From: Metellina segmentata
Lineage: Eukaryota > Arthropoda > Arachnida > Araneae > Tetragnathidae
Reading direction: 5' to 3'
Length of the DNA: 64,000 bases
Assembly (NCBI GenBank): GCA_947359465.1
Contig: OX375883.1
Location: 20,423,828 to 20,487,827 of the forward strand
Shown here: positions 19,893-30,936 of the stretch, piece by piece
Position numbering within the stretch: position 1 is the first letter of the stretch
How the letters are laid out: the number at the start of each line of letters is the position of its first letter
Position numbers and translations under genes: made by a program
Notes under the pieces: model-generated
Seen by the model: the letters and a program-made list of their open reading frames with translations, nothing else
Told to the model about the DNA's origin: nothing
Database searches by the model: none

Positions 19893-21227
19893 TTGAAAAG
19901 TCTCTGCGGCACGGACTGGGGCGCAAACCCCAAAACCTTAAAAACCACCTACACCACATTAATCAGACCTATCATGGAATATGCCTCATCGATTTGGTCT
20001 CACGCCTCAAAATCGGCATTAGAAAAGATCGATAACATTCAAGCTAGAGCCGCTAAAATAATCACTGGAGCTGTCTCCTCACCAAACAACATCAAGTCAC
20101 AAAAGGAACGCGGTCTGCAGCTTCTCGAAAACCGAAGGAAATACAGTGTCCTGAAACTCACCAACAAGATCAGAAGTTGTGAGAGGGACCATATTGGCAA
20201 TCGAGTCTTCCAGAAGAAGAGCGAAAGTGCAAGACTCAAGCGATCCTCTACATTACAGTACGACGAAATGATCAGACATGAAATTGGACTCGAACATCAC
20301 ACATATGAGATCCTACAGGAGTCACCTCTCCACTCTCTTCTTCCCCAAAATACCAAAATTGTAACTAATCTCCTTGAACCATGCTCCAAAAAAGAACTAA
20401 CCTCTAACATCAGAGATAAAGGAATTAGAACCATCGAATCATATTCGAGCAGAGGTTTTGTCTGTGCCTTTACTGACGGATCTTCAGACGAAACTTTGGA
20501 AAATGGAGGAGCGGGTATCAAGTTTATTTTCCCAGACGGTACTGCTAAACAGTTTAAACTTGGTGCTGGTAAAATTGCATCGAACTACACATGTGAACTC
20601 CTAGCCATCCAAGAAGTCCTAAATATATATTCCTGTTTCCAGGAATCTGAGATAACTGGAGGATTAATAATCTTCAGCGATTGTAAAGCTGCCCTCCAGG
20701 CGATTCAAAAGGGTTACACCAAGCAAATAATCAACATTCACAGAGTCCTGGACAAACTCCATGCTATGGACAAACAATGTATTCTACAATGGATACCTGC
20801 ACACGTCGGTATAGAAGGGAATGAGGCAGCCGATGTACTGGCAAAGGAATCGAGAGACCTCAATGAAGATAAATTTCCCCTCGTCACCCTTAATGACATA
20901 AATGCAGTGGCAAAATCAAAATTCAGGGACAAGACCATCAAGTTGAAGCATCAGATCTGTGAACTAACTATAAGCAGATCACTTGCCAAAACCATAGTAA
21001 GACTGAGAACTGGACACCTTAGGGGAATAAAAATTCAGACGGATGGAACAAGAACATATCCCAGCTGTAAAAACTGTGACGCAGAATTAAGTCCCGAACA
21101 TGTCCTCTCTTGCCCGGCCATCTTGGCGAGCATTCAACAAATTAGTGACTCTCCCTTGGAGGACCTGTACTCGGACAATTCCCTTAAAATAGCTCAGATT
21201 GTGTGGACCGTGCATGGCCATATTTGA
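19893..21227 (+). CDS. LINE ORF2 C-terminal part: RT end, RNase H, Cys/His motif
   Basis: A 444-codon open frame. Residues 1-100 are the RT C-terminal part (LIRPIMEYASSIWS, then a region rich in basic residues). Residues 190-320 are RNase H type I with acidic residues in FTDGSS (D195), TCELLAI (E235) and FSDCKAAL (D263), and PAHVGIEGNEAADVLAKE (H304, D314). Residues about 385-405 contain C-x2-C-x7-H-x4-C (CKNCDAELSPEHVLSC), the usual ORF2 C-terminal zinc-binding motif. The RNase H catalytic set looks complete, but the upstream RT is broken and the true start is upstream, so this is the open remainder of a dead ORF2. Confidence 0.85.
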   Translation: MKSLCGTDWGANPKTLKTTYTTLIRPIMEYASSIWSHASKSALEKIDNIQARAAKIITGAVSSPNNIKSQKERGLQLLENRRKYSVLKLTNKIRSCERDHIGNRVFQKKSESARLKRSSTLQYDEMIRHEIGLEHHTYEILQESPLHSLLPQNTKIVTNLLEPCSKKELTSNIRDKGIRTIESYSSRGFVCAFTDGSSDETLENGGAGIKFIFPDGTAKQFKLGAGKIASNYTCELLAIQEVLNIYSCFQESEITGGLIIFSDCKAALQAIQKGYTKQIINIHRVLDKLHAMDKQCILQWIPAHVGIEGNEAADVLAKESRDLNEDKFPLVTLNDINAVAKSKFRDKTIKLKHQICELTISRSLAKTIVRLRTGHLRGIKIQTDGTRTYPSCKNCDAELSPEHVLSCPAILASIQQISDSPLEDLYSDNSLKIAQIVWTVHGHI

Positions 21228-21354
21228 AGTGTTCTATCCATGGACAAGACAACAACAACAGAACATGGAATTTTTCAAACCACCAGAAATATAACAAGCG
21301 GATGGAGGGAGAACGATCAGCAATATTAAAACGTTTTCAGACCTTTTTCCCAAT

Positions 21355-21376
21355 CCTTCTGCGCTTGCGCAGAAGG
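21355..21376 (+). other. Perfect hairpin in LINE 3' UTR
   Basis: CCTTCTGCGC and GCGCAGAAGG form a perfect 10-bp stem around a two-base TT loop. It is a GC-rich island in an AT-rich tail. In several LINEs a 3' stem-loop is recognised by the reverse transcriptase; that role here is inference. Confidence 0.7.
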
Positions 21377-21829
21377 GACTGACACAGTTAACCGATAATA
21401 CATGCTTGTATGGTTAAATCAAACTGTTATTTATAATATTTGTTTTGAAACTTTTTCAGATTTCGGTACGAATGTTTTTATATGCAAGCTCTTTACTTTT
21501 ATTTATATTTAGCTTAATCAGATTCAGTATTATTTGTTTCGAGCACGATTGCGTTGTTATTTTTCCAAACAACGTTTTAAGATGTATTTCGATCACATCG
21601 ATTTGCGGCAAGTCTTTTAAGACAAGTTCTGGAATGTTGCAGCATCAACGGCAAATTCACGGTGTATTATCTGCAGTCACCATTGCTAGTAAAAATAGCC
21701 TGGCTTGACCAATTTGCAGTCTGAAACAAGCTTCAAAGTCATTTGTTGGATGTACACGAATTATAATTTGACTAAGAAACAAAGCAATTTAATTCTGAGG
21801 CTGAATTTCAGACTTTCAATAATGAAATG

Positions 21830-22440
21830 GAACAAGCCACAAATTCTTTACCATTCGAAACCTGCCTCCATCATATGTTCATGTTCATCCATGCTTTTCA
21901 AGAACTGTTTACATTTCAAAACCTGCCAGAATCACAGGTTAGTGACCACAGTATCCCCTGCTTTCACTCCATCATGCCTTTCAAGAACTGTTAATATATC
22001 TGCTGCATCCCATGTTCATGTTCATATTCAGTTTATCAATGCTTCCCCTCCACATTTCAAAACCTGACAACATGCCATGAACTTTGTAGTAGAATTGGAT
22101 ATTGGTTCCTGTACCTTGCTTCGCCACGTAATTGCACTTCCACAGTAGAAAGTAACTACCCCTATGAGAGACCTGCTTGTTTCTGCACAGCTGTTGTTTT
22201 CTGCATCACCAAACAACATCACGCTTCTGCAATCTTCATTATTGTACACAATCCCATGTCCAATGGTATTCCAAAGGTATCTTAATGTTGTCTGCACGAT
22301 TTCCCAATCAGTCTCAGGGGTTGTCCAACTAAAGAGACACTAAACTCACTGCCTAAGCAATATCTGGTCGAGTCCCCATTGCCAAATAAAGCAAACTGCC
22401 AAATCCTGAGCGGTATGGAATTTCACTGCATGGCCGGGCA
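21830..22440 (-). pseudogene. Ty1/copia fragment: RT end and RNase H
   Basis: On the minus strand, from 22,440, the reading EIPYRSGFGSLLYLAMGTRP followed by DIA is the copia RT signature (PYR.A.GSL.YLA..TRPDI). After stops and a frameshift, 22,297-22,028 reads TLRYLWNTIGHGIVYN, then DCRSVMLFGDA, RSLIGVVTFYCGSAITWRSK and STTKFMACCQ, the copia RNase H pattern. A 3' region with repeats of CAGGTTTTGAAATGT follows to about 21,830. Integrase, gag and LTRs are not seen. The fragment is joined head-on to a gypsy piece at about 22,440. Confidence 0.8.
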
Positions 22441-22995
22441 TGAAAAAAATTATTACTGAATTTGTCCAGACTTGGAAGGGTTGTCATCTTTGGAAAATGG
22501 AAACGATTGTCAAAAGAACTCCAAAACTTCATCCGGAGCTGCCTTTTGAAGTTGTCAATATTGATGTTGTTGAACCCATTAAGCCTCCATCCAGTAGAAG
22601 ACAAAAGGCATTCTCTGTATGATGGACCAGCACACTCGTTGGCCTGAAGCAGTACCTCTTGGGTCACTTTTACAGAGTTTTTAAAAAGATTTGGATCAAG
22701 CCCAAGGTTTTCCTGTCCTGGTTACCCATCTAGCAACAGCTTGATGGAGCAATAGAACATAGTGTGGAAGGAAATGTTTCATTTTGCAATTAGAGAAGAT
22801 CCAAGAAGTTGGGATCTGCAACTACCCTTTCTGTTCGCTGATCGAGAAGTGACGAACACGATTACGGGAGTTTCATCTTTTCAACTTCTGTATGGCAGAG
22901 AAGTTCGGGGACCGCTCTCAGTTCTCAAATACTCCTGGGCTGGTGAGATACACCTACCAACAAAAATCTCTCAGTCAACCGCCGATTATCTTTAA
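22440..22995 (+). pseudogene. Ty3/gypsy integrase fragment
   Basis: The plus strand reads PFEVVNIDVVEPIKPPSSRR (integrase core start, first catalytic Asp in ..IDVV..P). A frame change follows to MDQHTRWPEAVPL (the D.FTRWPEA.PL block), and further on GVSSFQLLYGREVRGPL, the well-known C-terminal core block. The second catalytic Asp and Glu regions are deleted or mutated. It is a relic. Confidence 0.8.
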
Positions 22996-23084
22996 GAAAT
23001 GAATGTTAAAATGAAAAAAGCTGCTGAATGCGAATCTTTGACTGCTGCTCAGTAAAAAAATATGGTGATATGATCTAACCAATT

Positions 23085-23310
23085 GCTTATTGCAGTCAGA
23101 AACTGACCACTGCACAGCAGGCTTGGTCTACGATTGAATGGGAGGCATTTGCCACCCTTTACCCTACTTTGAAAGTGCTCCTCAATCTTCGAGATTGCAA
23201 AGATGGGCTTTTGCACTACCAAAGTATAATATTAATATAAAATATTGCTCTGGTGCAAACACACCTCATGCTGATGCACTCTTATGCTTATTGTGAAAAG
23301 TGTAAACATT
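23085..23310 (+). pseudogene. Ty3/gypsy RNase H fragment
   Basis: QKLTTAQQAWSTIEWEAFAT is the RNase H start block (SRKLT.AE..YSTIE.EALA). After a deletion and frameshift the next readable part is SSRLQRWAFALPKYNINIKY, then GANTPHADALL, the end block of the domain. In intact gypsy elements RNase H precedes integrase. Here it follows it, so the locus is rearranged or holds two elements. Confidence 0.75.
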
Positions 23311-23329
23311 TTAACTATAAATTTGGATG

Positions 23330-25588
23330 AAGTGAAAAATAATTTCATTTTGATTTTCAGTGACATGCTTAGTTAGAATTCTGTTCTAAAATGTATTTAA
23401 ATTTCTAATAAGTGATTATATTTTTTCAATTTATGAAATGTGAATTTTTATAATGGGGATATAATTTCATTGCCACAATAATTGTGTACAGTACATTTAT
23501 TTTTATTTGTATTATCAGTGTGTATTATTTGTTTACCTATATTGCTATATCATACAAGAAGGTTTAGACTTATTTTGTGTTTAGAGTCAGTTAGTGTATA
23601 TGTGAGCAGTATTTTTTTGGTTTTATTAATATGAATATGTATTTAAATTTCAATATTTTTATACGATTCCTTCTGGGATTGTCAGATTGTGTATCGTAGG
23701 TGATACGTCAATCTTGCATGGGGAGTGTGGCGTTAGCCCTACTCTCTAGTGGGTGTGCTATACTCACTTGATGAAAGAGAGTATGTTTGGGAAGAGATTA
23801 ATGTCTGACTTCAGCGAGCTAAGTCGGTTGTCTGAGGGGTGTGTAATCATTGTTTCTATAAGTCTTTGTTATCTGTTTTTTTTTTTTTGTGAATAAATTT
23901 ATATTTTTGTTGAGTACAAAAGTATTTTCGTGTGCTGGATCCTTGAGAAAATAACTGTGCACGATAATCACTATTTGGGGCCTTTTCCCACTATGTTTTG
24001 CATTTGTCATGAATGTATATGAAAAAGCACTTCCCAAAATATAATATAGCATGAAAAAAATTTTAAAAATATATATATTTTGTGGTTCTAACCTTTTTAA
24101 TATTTTTATTGGGCTTATAAAGTGATAATAATACAGCACTGCACAAAAACTTGAGTTTCTTAAGCAATAACTTATCATTTGAAAATTATTAGGCTTTCAG
24201 TATAATTGAGACCTGAAGTACTCGTATGTGTACCTAAAATGTTTAGTCCCCCTATAATTCCATCTAAAAGAGGAATTTGCTTGATAACTTTGAAGTATTT
24301 CATGTTTATCAGAAGAAAAAAAAACTGATTTTTAAACAATTTTCATATAGTTCGGAGTGAAAAGGTTACATATATAGAGGGCAGAACTAGACCTATTTTT
24401 TTTACTTCAATTATGTGTGATTAATTGTCCTATAAAAAATGTTCTCTATCTACAACATTTAAAATTCTTGTTGCTAATAAAAGTTAATAAAGATTATTTC
24501 TACAAATATATCCTTTATTTTTATAAAAATAACTAAAATGCACTTTTTCAAAGTCAGAATTATAGGCTAATAAATTTTGCATAGCTACTTATTAAGTTAA
24601 ATTATTAAAGAAAATTAGGTTTTAGTAATTTTACCAAGAAAATTAATTGAAATAAAGGATTTGATGTTTTATTTCATGTAAATAATAAAGAAATTTTGGA
24701 GATTTGCAACATAATTTAGACTTTTTCTAAAACTTCAATTGTTGAAAGCATGCTTGAAATCATTTTATTGTAAATTAATTTAAATGTCTTGTATTTACTA
24801 GAGGTGCTTTAGCATAGTCAGATTGGATTATTTTTTCCCGAGTGAATTCCAAAGAAATCAACCATGGCAATGCACAATTAAATCGTTTAAAAATGTAAAA
24901 TGTGTTGGATATCTGCATGTTACAAAAAGCAAAGAACATTTCATACAGCCAAAATAATGTGTTCCTGAATTCCATGGTATTCATTCATCTCATTACAACA
25001 CAAGTCATTGATATTTAAAATTAATCAGATAAAAATTTTATTTAAAAAAAATACACACGTAAACAAACGCAAGTTTTGTTTTCAAGTTTAAGTTCAGGTA
25101 AAAATTGAGCGAGAACAAGCTCCAAAAATTAACTCAAACTTTATTTCAAATAAGAGTTCAGATTAAAAAGTTGAGAACAATCGGTATAACTAAAGCAAAA
25201 TGAAAATTTTTCTCAATTTAAACATATAAAACCCTGCATTTCTACATGCTTAGGTATTAAAAGATGCGAGATTCATCACAGTAAAAACAAATTGGTGTTT
25301 CAAATATATCGTTCTTTTTAAGAAGTTCCGAGATGATAATCTTCAATGCTTGTTACTAAATGGAAAGGAAAATAAGACAAAACGATCATGAAGCTATTGT
25401 ATTGTTTACATGTGAATAAAGATGTTATTTTGCACAGAAAGCCATTACCCGAAAAAGAACAGCTATTTAAAAAAAAAAGCCAATTTAACACATATGATCG
25501 TTCTCTGAATATCGGTTAGTCATTCCAGTTGCTTCACCAGAGCCGCTGAAATTTTTTGATTTTAACATCGCTGATCGTTCTCTCTCCA
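23330..25588. other. Long AT-rich stretch, nothing recognised
   Basis: About 2.2 kb of AT-rich DNA with no supported coding, SINE or transposon signal. Short minus frames at 23,819 and 24,775 show no family features. Confidence 0.45.
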
Positions 25589-25589
25589 A

Positions 25590-26830
25590 ACGCTTGTAAA
25601 ACATAAAAATACACGAAATCTAGCGGCAATCCGAATAAATTCTGATGAAATTTCTTCCTCTAACGTTAGCCAGAGTTTGTTCAACTTATATTCAACCAAA
25701 TAGGCAATATTTGAGAAATTTATTTCTTTATGAACTCAATATGTATTTTAAAATTGTGGTAGATAAAAGTTTTTTTAAAAATTGGTATATTTAATATAAA
25801 AAAAGTTAAAATACTTCCTTCTTTTGACGAAAATTGCACTCTTCTGAAAAGAAACAGAATATTCCCGAAAATTGAGATTGAAAAACTCTTATTTTTCTAT
25901 AACCGTATTAACTATAAGGGTGTGTGCACCTCTCAATAGAGAACAGGATAGTGAGAAATCGGACGAACGTGCACGACTACCGTGCGACGAATGCGGCACA
26001 AATTGCACACAAGGTGAACATACGTTGCCATGTGAATTCCCGGTTCATTTTAGAATCGGTTCAGTTGAAAAATTCGTTCAAAAGTGTTATTCACCCGAAA
26101 AAACTGAATTTACCTTTTCGGTACCTGCAGCGCTATCTATTGGTGAATTTTTGTACTATGCCGTGTTTCTCTGCATCAGGGGTCGGATGCTTATTAATTA
26201 GGTACACACATCCTAACGTGCCTTCCACGTGTCCTTCAACGTGCGGCGCCGAAGCCGAACTATGCACATTTTACCGTGAAATGACGAAAGTACTCATTTC
26301 GCGCAATTTGCATTGGATATCTATCAAAGAAAACATGTTAATTTCGCTTACTTAGTGTACACATATTATATTTTGAAACAAAATAGACATTACTGGATAC
26401 ATCTATTTAGTAATTATTATTTATATTCCATTTATTTATGAAAACAAGGTACTTGAGACCGAAGAATCGTGTGTGGCGAGCTGCGGCACCGGAGGCATGT
26501 GTGCACTACTCTATTGGATCTAATGTATCTCAGACAGCACTTGCGTTGCCGCAGCGGCAGATGAAAACTGACTGTTTACGACTAACTAAAAAAAGTGCGG
26601 CTCTTAAATGTTTAATAAAATTCTGTTTCTGCCACCACAGTGCCGACAATTATTCCCCCAACCCCTAAAAAAAGTTCCAAACATGTTAAATAATGAAAAT
26701 ATATTAGGTATGACAATTATTTAATAATTAAAATTCAATAATTTGAATTCAATTAGAAGCAAATTAATCAAGTAATATGATAATTAAAAAGTTTGCGAGA
26801 GATTACTTAAAAAATTTAATGGGTGAAATT
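25590..26830 (+). repeat. Unknown 1.2-kb repeat, copy 1
   Basis: This matches the reverse complement of about 39,340-40,555 along its whole length, and a third diverged copy lies on the minus strand at 36,190-36,535. Landmarks: GAATATTCCCGAAAATTGAG, CCTGCAGCGCTATCT, GTGTCCTTCAACGTGCGGCG and AGTACTCATTTCGCGC. CpG-rich blocks interrupt the AT-rich sequence. Overlapping frames (25,872-26,201 and 25,924-26,355) are open in two phases and carry no known domain, so coding is doubtful. Confidence 0.8.
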
Positions 26831-26861
26831 AATTAAAAAATTAAACCCCAAATGGGTGGCC

Positions 26862-27228
26862 AGGACATTAAGTGGAATTCATCAGTATGCTCCTCGAACC
26901 ACATAATCCGAGCATTGTGTCATGGGGCATTGTCCTGCTGGAAGATTCCATTTTCAGTTGGGAAGACAGACGACATGTAAGGGTGCAACTGATCCGCAAT
27001 GATGTTCAGATAGTTCGCAGCGTTCATGGTCTGTTCTACGACAACTACGGGTCCCAGATTCGTCCATGAGAACGTCCCCCAAAGCATAATACTGCCACCA
27101 CCAGCCTTTGTATGACCTGCTTGTACAAGAAGGGAGCAACTGTTCGGCCGGCAGACGGCATACCCTCACACGACCATCGACATGATGAATGGGAAATCGG
27201 TATTTATCTGACCAGGCAACTCTCTTCC
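26862..27228 (-). pseudogene. Tc1-like transposase, C-terminal part of split copy
   Basis: On the minus strand from 27,228: a WKRVAWSDKYRF-like start (second segment of the DDE core, Asp in WSD), then RVCRLPAEQLLPSC. The next readable block is GGGSIMLWGTFSW, then LGPVVVVEQTMNAANYLNII, ADQLHPYMSSVFP, and FQQDNAP, the block with the second catalytic Asp. The Glu/Asp end (SPDLNPIEH) is lost where the sequence stops at about 26,862. Several frameshifts are present. The N-terminal part continues at 28,147 after a foreign insertion. Confidence 0.85.
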
Positions 27229-28136
27229 ACTAGCGCGTCTTTTTAGTAATGGCTCTTCGTTACGTGGACGATTCTATTTAGGACCGTAGGGAGGTCGGTA
27301 GATATTAAACTCGTGATAAGTGAATCGATTCTTCAGTTTGATTCTTTCGTAACTTGTTTTGATCATTTGATCTACAGTGAGCTATGATTATTTACTTGTC
27401 TGGTAGTCTTTTTTTTGTGTGTCTTCTATGATTTTTTGAAGCAGATTGATGGAAGGGTACTTATACTTTAAAGAGCTTCTTTTCGTGAAGCAACGATGGC
27501 CTCATGGCTAAATTCACCCACCTTCAGATTAGCGTCGGCAGCGGAGGATGACTTCCCGAGTTCGAACCCAGCTGGCGGAAAAATTTTTAGATCCTCCAAA
27601 TTATTAAAAAAAAATTCCAATTTAATTCCTTTTCATTCAAATTTACTTTTCCTAATTTTTAATACCCTTTTCATATTTTTCCAAGCTTCCGTTGATTTTA
27701 CATAAATAATCTAAGAACCACTCCTGAACTCACTACCAGCTGATATTTTTCCGCCCCTCTGCCGTCCCCTTTGCTTTAGGATGATTGTCGTATCCACCGC
27801 TGGCTTAGGACCATTCTGATGTAACAAAAAGCATACATAAAACACTAACTTATATAATTATTAACTTATATAATAAAAGGATACAATTTTCGGCTCCCAC
27901 CTCTACCCACCCATAGCCATGGATCTGAAAAGAAAAGAAGAAAGCAGAAAGGAAGAGATAAATCGCCAACAACTATAAACCTTGATGACATACGTATCTA
28001 GGTCATGTGATCCGATTAGCCGATCAAGTTGGACTTGGGTAAAGTACTATCATGGGATTGAGGCGCCTGTCCTCCCCACGGTCCTAAATAGAATCGTCCA
28101 CGTAACGAAGAGCCATTACTAGAAAGACGCGCTAGT
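27229..28136. mobile_element. 908-bp nonautonomous element, 66-bp TIRs, 10-bp target duplication
   Basis: The first 66 bases (27,229-27,294, starting ACTAGCGCGTCTTT) and the reverse complement of the last 66 (28,071-28,136) match with two mismatches. ACTCTCTTCC flanks it exactly on both sides (27,219-27,228 and 28,137-28,146). Long TIRs with a 9-10 bp target duplication fit Mutator-like elements best. It carries no transposase frame, so it is a nonautonomous (MITE-like) member. It sits inside the WKRVAWSD codons of a Tc1-like transposase gene, which it splits. Confidence 0.9.
27493..27590 (+). repeat. tRNA-like sequence inside the 908-bp element
   Basis: GATGGCCTCATGGCTAAATT resembles an A-box region and GAGTTCGAACCC a B box, 62 bases apart, then GCTGGCGG. 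This looks like a SINE head of a third type or a tRNA-derived fragment. No tRNA cloverleaf could be completed. Confidence 0.4.
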
Positions 28137-28146
28137 ACTCTCTTCC

Positions 28147-28255
28147 ACCACTCATCTATGGTCTGGTTCAGTCTCGATATTCCCTGGACCACTGTAGGCA
28201 TAGCTGACGATGACGTTTGTTCAAGCAAGGCTTAACTGGGTTCCGTGTCTGATCA
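28147..28255 (-). pseudogene. Tc1-like transposase, upstream part of split copy
   Basis: On the minus strand: KRHRQLCLQWSREYRD, then a stop where the family has Trp, then the codons of WKR that are broken by the 908-bp element. It joins the piece at 26,862-27,228 once the insertion and one target copy are ignored. The N-terminal helix-turn-helix half is missing upstream of about 28,255. Confidence 0.75.
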
Positions 28256-29834
28256 GGCTTGTTCATTGCGCTAATCGGGATGTAACACTAGAACGGTATG
28301 CTGCCAGCGCCATCTAGTGTAAGCAATCCTGAAAACGGATCGCGGGGCTTCGCATGTTTTTTAACAGGGAGAAAGCTAGATTTTATTGAAAATAAAATAT
28401 GTGAAAAGTTATCAAATCCTAATAACATTCCACTCTTGGTATTTTTATCGGTTTTTAGAAAATTGTTTACAAATATTTTTAATATTTCTTTTCAAAAATA
28501 ATCTTTGTCACCCTTCTTAGACTAAACAAAAAAATTTCTTATTGCATATATTAGCTATCAGGTACAAGAATCCTTAGTAGATAAAAAACAATTTTAGGAC
28601 TTGGGGGGGGGGAATGAATAATTTAAAATATTACAAAAAATTATTTACTACCATTAGTTAGCCACACTAATTAATGATACATTATTGATAAAATTGATCA
28701 TAAACAAAATCTCAGACAACATGTAATGTTAATTCAAGTAAATGAGTATTCATATAAATTTTTTTTTTCTGCCTATAAGCAATGTTCAGAGTGAAATTTG
28801 GGATACTTAAAATGAAGCATTTACTATAAAGTTTTAAGTTAGATTTATTTAAGGGGGGGGGGGGGCTGGAACACAAAAAACCTTCAAAAAGTCCTTTTTT
28901 GTTTTATATTCTCAAAAAATTTGAAATTTGATTCTTTTGTTTGACACCAATTTTATGATATCTAAGTAGAACCGAAGTTATAAACAAAAGAACGTTTTGA
29001 TAGCTGTCAAAGTTTTGAAACGAAAAATATGCTAACAAAAACTGCTAACAAAAGTACAATTGCATGCAAATTGTACCGTAAAAAGGTACCATTAGCCAAA
29101 ATAAACCTTAACCAAAGGTCTGAAGACATTAACGCATTTACTTACGTACCCGGAGTAATCAACACTTTTGTAAATGATTTTCATTAATGAAACTTTTAAG
29201 GTGATTTTTCTCCATGATGGATTTTTCACACTTTTCCCAACTTTAAAATGATATAACTCAAAATCTATTCAAGATAATTGCATGAAATTTGGTATGTATA
29301 TTCTTCATAATTAATTTGTCTTCAGCTATTTTAAAAATTATCGATACGTTATAAAATATAAGCGTTTTTATAAATTATAAATTCAAAAAATGATCATTTT
29401 TAATTAACAAAATTTTAATATGCATGTATTAAAAAAACTGTGAAGACAAATTTTTAAATATAATATCTGCTTTTAGAAAATGTAAATATTGTGTCTTTTC
29501 ATGAATAATTTCTTAAGTTATATCTAGAGATTGTTTTCAACCACTGTGCTCGAAGGGTCGAGTCGCTGGGAAACTCATGGGTATGATACATATTCCCCTA
29601 CTTGCTCTTGAAACTTCTTACTACGAGTATGATAAGACGTACACAACAGTTCACCATTGTCTCTATCAAGTTTTTACTTATTTAAGGCTTTAAAATAATC
29701 ACTAAATCGAAAATACTGCGAATACAGAACACGATTTCTATGCAATCCAATGGTAAACAACCTGCTTTTCTAGGTAGGGTGACAGCGCTCTCAAGCGGTA
29801 AGAGTTGGAAACTTTCAGTTACGTCGGCTCTTTT
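28256..29834. other. AT-rich stretch with poly-G runs, no gene
   Basis: No coding signal is supported. Two runs of G occur at about 28,603-28,612 and 28,854-28,865. Confidence 0.45.
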
Positions 29835-30276
29835 AATCTTTTGGGTAATGATTCAGCCTGTACAACCTACGGTTAAGATCAAGTTTAGCCTTGGTTCGAG
29901 AGAGGCACACGAGTGGGACGTCTACTGCGGTCCCATATACAACAGTGTCCGCTGAACTGTGTGTTCCGAAACACTTTCGCTTGGACCTGCATTGTATTGA
30001 ACTGTCAGCTGAGCCACAGACTAGCGCCGATCTTGCTTTATCAAGCGGGACAGTCTCCAACGTCATTTCTTTTTGATGACGTGGGGACGACCAACACCCT
30101 GGCGTCTACTGCTGGTGTCACTGCCATTTATCCAATTAGCATTAATACTAACAACGGCAGTTGGTGAATAACCTACCAGTCGTGCAGTTTCGGTGATTCG
30201 TGTTCCGAGTCTTCGGGCCATTACGATCTGCCCTCTATCAAATTCGCTTAGATCAGCAGCCTTTCCCATCACTCGC
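29835..30276 (-). pseudogene. Tc1-like transposase, N-terminal half, second copy
   Basis: On the minus strand it starts [20 protein letters not shown], then [20 protein letters not shown] and [13 protein letters not shown], the paired helix-turn-helix and GRPR-like linker of Tc1-type transposases. A frameshifted stretch follows to SRRPTRVPL. The DDE catalytic region is absent, so it is a relic distinct from the split copy at 26,862-28,255. Its start lies against the Jockey LINE target duplication at 30,277-30,289. Confidence 0.85.
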
Positions 30277-30289
30277 AAAAGTTAGAATG
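30277..30289 (-). repeat. 13-bp target site duplication, left copy
   Basis: AAAAGTTAGAATG here and at 34,348-34,360 exactly flanks the Jockey-like LINE. No mismatch, which points to a recent insertion. Confidence 0.9.
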
Positions 30290-30936
30290 GACGAGGATGA
30301 AGATTTATGGAAGCTTCTGGGCCGTAGGCCCTCTATCTCCCGATGAAAATATTTTATTGACATGACAAAGATAAACAGTTGCAGAACAAATAAGATAATA
30401 ATAAGAATAGGCTTGGATCCGGAACTGGAAGGAGGGTACCTGAGGAAACAGAAAGAGAATCATGGACGCAATAATAATGCATTGAAAAGGCAGTGGCAAT
30501 ACAATAGAACAGTTTTGGAGCAGTGATCGTTTGTACGGGGTCAGCTGAAAGCCGACGGTTGACAGTGATGGATGGGATAATAAGTGGGTAGCCTCCCTGC
30601 CCACCGGGAGACCCGAGTGGGAAGCGGACATCGAACACAGTGGGTTTTGCGGAGAGGGGAGTTAATGGGCTCCCTTAATAGGGTCCTATTGTGGACAGTC
30701 ACAACGGAAAGTCGAAGTGGATGGCTCTTTAGAGCACATGGGGAGGGTTACAAAAGGAAAGTGGACAGGTGCACTTTAAGTGGTTTCCAAGTACGGTTAC
30801 CGTTTAGGATGTTTAGCAGTGAAGGGGAGAATCAGGACTCCTTAGCGGAGGCCAATTGTGGACAGGGCACAGTGAATGGGGTGACTAATTGGGGTGAATA
30901 GTTCGGCGGGAGCTGTTAGGGTAAGTTGCATAACGT

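Larger units (their letters stand above)
19033..21430 (+). mobile_element. 5'-truncated LINE with RNase H (I-like group)
   Basis: The element begins inside the reverse transcriptase (TIVPIPKPGKS, SYRPIALTS), continues through an RNase H domain and a Cys/His C-terminus, and ends in a short 3' UTR with a hairpin. Having RNase H after RT is typical of the I/R1/LOA side of LINEs and not of Jockey or CR1. Endonuclease and ORF1 are missing. I found no convincing target duplication. Confidence 0.85.

Noticed and set aside
21445..21708. C2H2 zinc finger (CGKSFKTSSGMLQHQRQIHG)
   Set aside because: Only a single half-finger is visible and the first Cys spacing is wrong. It is too weak to call.
30584..30901. 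105-codon plus frame near the LINE 3' end
   Set aside because: It lies in the antisense of the LINE 3' UTR, which is GC-richer and so has few stops.
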